A stretch of 8,346 nucleotides of DNA, taken from contig NZFT01000032.1 in NCBI GenBank assembly GCA_002690755.1, positions 1-8,346 of the forward strand. Reading direction: 5' to 3'. Below the pieces are notes generated by a model, which saw only the letters and a list, made by a program, of their open reading frames with translations, did no database searches and had not been told where the DNA came from. Source of the DNA: Phycisphaerae bacterium. Lineage in GTDB: Bacteria; Planctomycetota; Phycisphaerae; Phycisphaerales; SM1A02. Positions 5,587 to 8,346 of the stretch are shown here, piece by piece. Each line of letters starts with the position of its first letter. Positions within the stretch are counted from its first letter, which is position 1. The position numbers and the translations under genes are program-made.

Positions 5587-7179
5587 ATGAACTTCGACGC
5601 TCCACGACCATCGGATCCAAGCGACACCAACGTCCGGTTGCGTGACGTCCTCGTCGACGGTCGGAAGGTCGACATCCGGTGCGAGGACGGCCGCATCACC
5701 GCGATCGAGCTCGGTGGCTCGGCCGACGCCACCGGGGCGATCCTCGAAGGCGGCGGCGGGACCGTGCTGCCGGGGTTCGTCGATGCGCACCTGCACCTCG
5801 TGCTCGCGGCGACGACCCTCGAGCAGGTCGATCTCTCGCGTTGCACGGGCCGGACCGACTTCGAGCGAAGACTCACGGCACGGGCCACGACGCTGCCGAG
5901 CCACGGCCCCGACGCCTGGCTCCTCGGCCACGGCTGGCTGGAGACCGACTGGGGCGGCGAACTGCCCGATCGTTCATGGCTCGAGGCGTGCGGCGACCGA
6001 CCGGTGGTCTGCTTCAAGCACGATCACCATGCGGTGCTGGTCAACGACGTGGTCCTCGCGATGCTCGGCGATGCGGAACCGCCTCCGGGCGGCACCATCG
6101 TGAAGAACGCCGACGGCCGGCCGAACGGCCTCCTGCTCGAGTCCGCCGCCTGGGAACTCGTGAACCCGATCGTCCCGAAGCCGTCGGTCGAGACCCGGCG
6201 TCGCACGACGATCGCGGCGAGCCGCCATCTCGCCACCCTCGGAATCACGCAGGTCGGCTCGATGACGTACGCGGAGGACGTCATCGACGTGCTCGACGCG
6301 ATCCGCGACGAACTCGCGGTCGGGGTGGCGGTGACCATGCTCGACCGGACGCTTCCGATCGACGAACCGCTCGGCCGACTCGAGGCGCTCGAACGCGATG
6401 ATCGAGTCCGACTCGTCGGCTGCAAGGCGTTCCTCGACGGCACCCTCGGCTCCCGAACCGCCGCGATGCTCGCGGACTACGCGGATCGCCCCGGGGAACG
6501 CGGCATGCTGGTCGAACTCGCCGAACGGGGTGAACTCCTCGATTGGATCGAGTTCGTGGTGGAGCGCGGCTGGCGGCCATCCATGCACGCGATCGGCGAC
6601 GCGGCGGCCAGACTCGCGCTCGACGCCTGCGATCACGCGGAGCGCATCGCCCGCGAAGCCGGACTCGAACCCCCGGAGATCAGGGTCGAACACTGCCAGA
6701 CCGTCGATCCCGCCGACATCCCCCGCTTCTCACCGCCGAACCGCCACGCGAGCATGCAGCCGACGCACATGCTCGACGATGGCATCACCGTCGAAGCGTC
6801 GCTCGGCCCGGACCGCTTCGACGCGTTCTTCCCGTTTCGCGCGATCCGCGACGCGAGCGGCACGCTGTCCTTCGGAAGCGACTGGCCGATCGAGAATCCC
6901 GATCCCATCGAGGGCATCCGGGTCGCGGTCACCGGCCGGGATCGCAACGGCCGCGTGGTCCCCGGCGACCGCACCGTCGACGTCGCCACCGCGATCGAGG
7001 CGTACACGACCAATCCCCGTCGCGCCCTGGGCCTGCCATCCGTCGCGGTGCGGGTCGGCGATCCCGCCGACCTCGTGATCCTCGACCGCGATCCGCACAC
7101 CGTCGACTGGACGAGCGAGCGGCCCGCCGTGCGGGCCACCGTCCATGGAGGTCACGTGACGCACCACGCCCGGATCTGA
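5587..7179 (+). CDS. Amidohydrolase, YtcJ-like (amidohydrolase family 3)
   Basis: This 530-residue protein is a metal-dependent hydrolase of the amidohydrolase superfamily. After a small N-terminal beta domain, PGFVDAHLHL at 62-71 gives the metal-binding His68-x-His70. Further signatures in order are CKAFLDGTLGSRTAAM at 279-294 (Lys280 in the usual metal-bridging position), MHAIGDAA at 333-340 (His334), RVEHCQ at 366-371 (His369), ASMQPTH at 388-394, and FGSDWPI at 429-435 (Asp432). The C-terminus returns to the beta domain (GDPADLVILD, 491-500). Length and motif order match YtcJ-like enzymes, related to N-substituted formamide deformylase, but the substrate cannot be told from sequence. No signal peptide: cytoplasmic. 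The frame is open upstream to 5116, but that overlaps the lipoprotein gene and lacks family similarity, so the ATG at 5587 is chosen. moaC follows after 71 nt. Confidence 0.9.
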   Translation: MNFDAPRPSDPSDTNVRLRDVLVDGRKVDIRCEDGRITAIELGGSADATGAILEGGGGTVLPGFVDAHLHLVLAATTLEQVDLSRCTGRTDFERRLTARATTLPSHGPDAWLLGHGWLETDWGGELPDRSWLEACGDRPVVCFKHDHHAVLVNDVVLAMLGDAEPPPGGTIVKNADGRPNGLLLESAAWELVNPIVPKPSVETRRRTTIAASRHLATLGITQVGSMTYAEDVIDVLDAIRDELAVGVAVTMLDRTLPIDEPLGRLEALERDDRVRLVGCKAFLDGTLGSRTAAMLADYADRPGERGMLVELAERGELLDWIEFVVERGWRPSMHAIGDAAARLALDACDHAERIAREAGLEPPEIRVEHCQTVDPADIPRFSPPNRHASMQPTHMLDDGITVEASLGPDRFDAFFPFRAIRDASGTLSFGSDWPIENPDPIEGIRVAVTGRDRNGRVVPGDRTVDVATAIEAYTTNPRRALGLPSVAVRVGDPADLVILDRDPHTVDWTSERPAVRATVHGGHVTHHARI

Positions 7180-7187
7180 GCCGGTCC

Positions 7188-7202
7188 CGGCCCGCCGGGC
7201 CG
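7188..7202 (+). terminator. Possible weak hairpin after the amidohydrolase gene
   Basis: CGGCCC (7188-7193) and GGGCCG (7197-7202) form a 6-bp all-GC stem with a 3-nt loop, 9 nt after the amidohydrolase stop. No T-tract follows, so termination efficiency is doubtful and read-through into moaC is possible. Confidence 0.3.
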
Positions 7203-7217
7203 AAGGGGCGTCACCGA

Positions 7218-7243
7218 CGCGGATCCGTGTGATCCGCGATACT
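7218..7243 (+). promoter_or_regulatory. Inverted repeat and candidate -10 box before moaC
   Basis: A perfect 8-bp inverted repeat, CGCGGATC (7218-7225) and GATCCGCG (7231-7238) with a 5-nt spacer, abuts GATACT at 7238-7243, a -10-like hexamer 7 nt before the moaC ATG. In this position the repeat would cover the -10 to -35 spacer and could be an operator; as RNA it could instead be part of a terminator for the upstream gene. The gap is too small for a molybdenum-cofactor riboswitch. Confidence 0.35.
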
Positions 7244-7250
7244 GCACCGA

Positions 7251-7709
7251 ATGAGCGATCTCACCCATCTCGACGCCGAAGGCCGCGCCCGCATGGTCGA
7301 CGTCGGCCACAAGCCGCCGATGCACCGGACCGCGATCGCGACCGGCACGCTGGTCGCCGCGGCGGCGACGCTGGACCGAGTGATCGCCGGCGATCTGCCC
7401 AAGGGCGAAGCCCTGGCGGTGGCTCGGATCGCCGGGATCCAGGCCGCCAAGCGGTGTGACGCGCTCATTCCCCTGTGCCACACCCTCCCGCTCGACGCGG
7501 TTTCGATCGACTTCGAGCGGGCCGGACCGGATCGACTTCGCGTGACCGGGACGGCGATCATCACCGCCCGGACCGGCGTCGAGATGGAGGCCCTGACCGG
7601 GGTGTCGGTATCGCTGCTGACGCTCTGGGACATGGTGAAGGGAATCGACGCGGACCTCCGAATCGATGATGTCCGGCTGGTTGAGAAACGAAAGGAACCG
7701 ACGTCATGA
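7251..7709 (+). CDS. moaC: Cyclic pyranopterin monophosphate synthase MoaC
   Basis: MoaC acts after the radical-SAM enzyme MoaA to make cyclic pyranopterin monophosphate, the first stable intermediate of molybdenum cofactor synthesis, in the cytoplasm. The 152-residue product is of normal length and carries the family hallmarks: LTHLDAEGRARMVDV at 4-18, KGEALAVARIAGIQAAK at 51-67, PLCHTLPL at 74-81 and TGVEMEALTGVSVSLLTLWD at 108-127. The residues matching the E. coli active site are Lys51, His77, Asp127 and Lys130. No other moa, moe or mog gene lies in the window. There is no SD; a -10-like box 7 nt before the ATG suggests a leaderless message. Its stop codon overlaps the ATG of the membrane protease gene by 4 nt. 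Confidence 0.97.
   Translation: MSDLTHLDAEGRARMVDVGHKPPMHRTAIATGTLVAAAATLDRVIAGDLPKGEALAVARIAGIQAAKRCDALIPLCHTLPLDAVSIDFERAGPDRLRVTGTAIITARTGVEMEALTGVSVSLLTLWDMVKGIDADLRIDDVRLVEKRKEPTS
7691..7696 (+). promoter_or_regulatory. Shine-Dalgarno site of the M50 protease gene
   Basis: AAAGGA lies 9 nt before the ATG at 7706, inside the end of moaC. It is the only good SD-like site I find before any start codon in this window, and it supports that start for the overlapping gene. Confidence 0.6.
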
Positions 7710-8346
7710 GCGGATGGTGGATCGCGGACCTCTGGAATCAGGGACAGGTCGTCCAACTCGCGTCCTGGATCTTCTGGGTGATCGTCTCGATCTGCCTGCA
7801 CGAACTCGGCCACGGCTGGGCGGCGATCTGGGAGGGTGACGACACCCCGCGACAAACCGGCCACATGACCATCAACCCGATGGTGCACATGGGCGGGTAC
7901 AGCATCATCGCGTTCCTGTTGCTCGGATTCGCGTGGGGCTTGATGCCCGTCAATCCCGGCAACTTCCGACACCGTCGTTGGGGCGACGCGATCGTCGCGG
8001 TGGCGGGCCCGGCGGTGAATCTGATCCTTGCGGTCATCCTTCTCACCATCGCGGGCGTGATCAGTGCGACCACCCTCGGGACCGAGGTGAAGCCGGAATG
8101 GGCGCTGCGGACGTTCGAGTTCTGCTACACGGGTGGCTGGCTCAATCTCGTCCTGCTCGCCCTGAATCTCCTGCCGATCCCCCCGCTCGACGGCTCGCGG
8201 ATCCTCGCCACCGTATCGAACCCCTACCGGCGGCTCCTGAACCACCCCAACGCCGGGATGTTCGGCCTGGCGTTCTTCGTGATCGTCTTCTGGATCACCC
8301 CCATCGGTCGGGTCGCCTACGGCTTCATCGAGAACGCCGCCCTGCT
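7706..8346 (+). CDS. Site-2-type membrane metalloprotease (M50), 3' end missing
   Basis: 213 codons are visible and the frame runs off the window without a stop. The protein is an intramembrane zinc protease of the M50/site-2 family. The zinc motif HELGH is at residues 32-36 inside the first long hydrophobic segment (about 18-42), and the third ligand is in LNLLPIPPLDGSRI at 153-166 (Asp162). Between them are hydrophobic segments at about 63-81 and 95-120 with the conserved AGPAVNL at 100-106, and another follows at about 187-200. No PDZ or CBS domain is seen in the visible part, matching the short bacterial S2P-like proteins of unknown substrate. Start by the SD at 7691-7696 and the 4-nt overlap with moaC (7706-7709), which implies coupled translation. 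A shared biological process with MoaC is not evident. Confidence 0.92.
   Translation, partial: MSGWWIADLWNQGQVVQLASWIFWVIVSICLHELGHGWAAIWEGDDTPRQTGHMTINPMVHMGGYSIIAFLLLGFAWGLMPVNPGNFRHRRWGDAIVAVAGPAVNLILAVILLTIAGVISATTLGTEVKPEWALRTFEFCYTGGWLNLVLLALNLLPIPPLDGSRILATVSNPYRRLLNHPNAGMFGLAFFVIVFWITPIGRVAYGFIENAAL

Noticed and set aside
7180..7250. Molybdenum-cofactor riboswitch before moaC
   Set aside because: The 71-nt gap is too short for the known motif and shows only small hairpins.
1..8346. A defence, mobile or secondary-metabolite system
   Set aside because: No transposase, integrase, nuclease, toxin-antitoxin pair, direct-repeat array, tRNA or compositional break was seen; the genes are ordinary metabolic and envelope functions.

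Overview
The window is GC-rich bacterial chromosome with tightly packed genes on both strands, short intergenic gaps and almost no recognisable Shine-Dalgarno sequences. Three features point towards a planctomycete, perhaps a Phycisphaerae-like marine bacterium: a ThiD2-ThiE fusion, Pro/Ala-rich lipoproteins and the lack of SD sites. This assignment is inference; there is no rRNA or other phylogenetic marker here beyond the proteins. I see no mobile element, CRISPR array, tRNA or rRNA.

Layout. (1) 1-338, minus: 5' part of an exported protein resembling the N-terminal domain of DsbD/ScsB, cut by the window edge. (2) 460-924, plus: a short lipoprotein with a rhodanese fold that lacks the catalytic cysteine. 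(3) 3866-1025, minus: a three-gene unit, ThiD2-ThiE fusion, then a PhnP-like metallo-beta-lactamase-fold hydrolase (4-nt overlap), then atpG for the ATP synthase gamma subunit, closed by an intrinsic terminator. (4) 3994-4626, plus: a Mn-type superoxide dismutase. (5) 5507-4731, minus: a lipoprotein of unrecognised family, convergent with the dismutase gene and separated from it by a strong hairpin. (6) 5587-8346, plus: a YtcJ-like amidohydrolase, moaC, and a site-2-type M50 membrane protease that overlaps moaC by 4 nt and runs off the window.

Most genes are metabolic housekeeping: thiamine, molybdenum cofactor, ATP synthase and oxidative-stress defence. I did not find a convincing new multi-gene system. 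The points most worth a second look are: atpG sitting in a thiamine-gene unit away from any other atp gene; the rhodanese lipoprotein with Gly where Cys is expected; the unnamed lipoprotein domain; and a recurring arrangement in which a -10-like hexamer lies 6-12 nt before the ATG of genes without SD sites, suggesting leaderless transcripts. The only clear SD is at the internal gene of the moaC/M50 pair.
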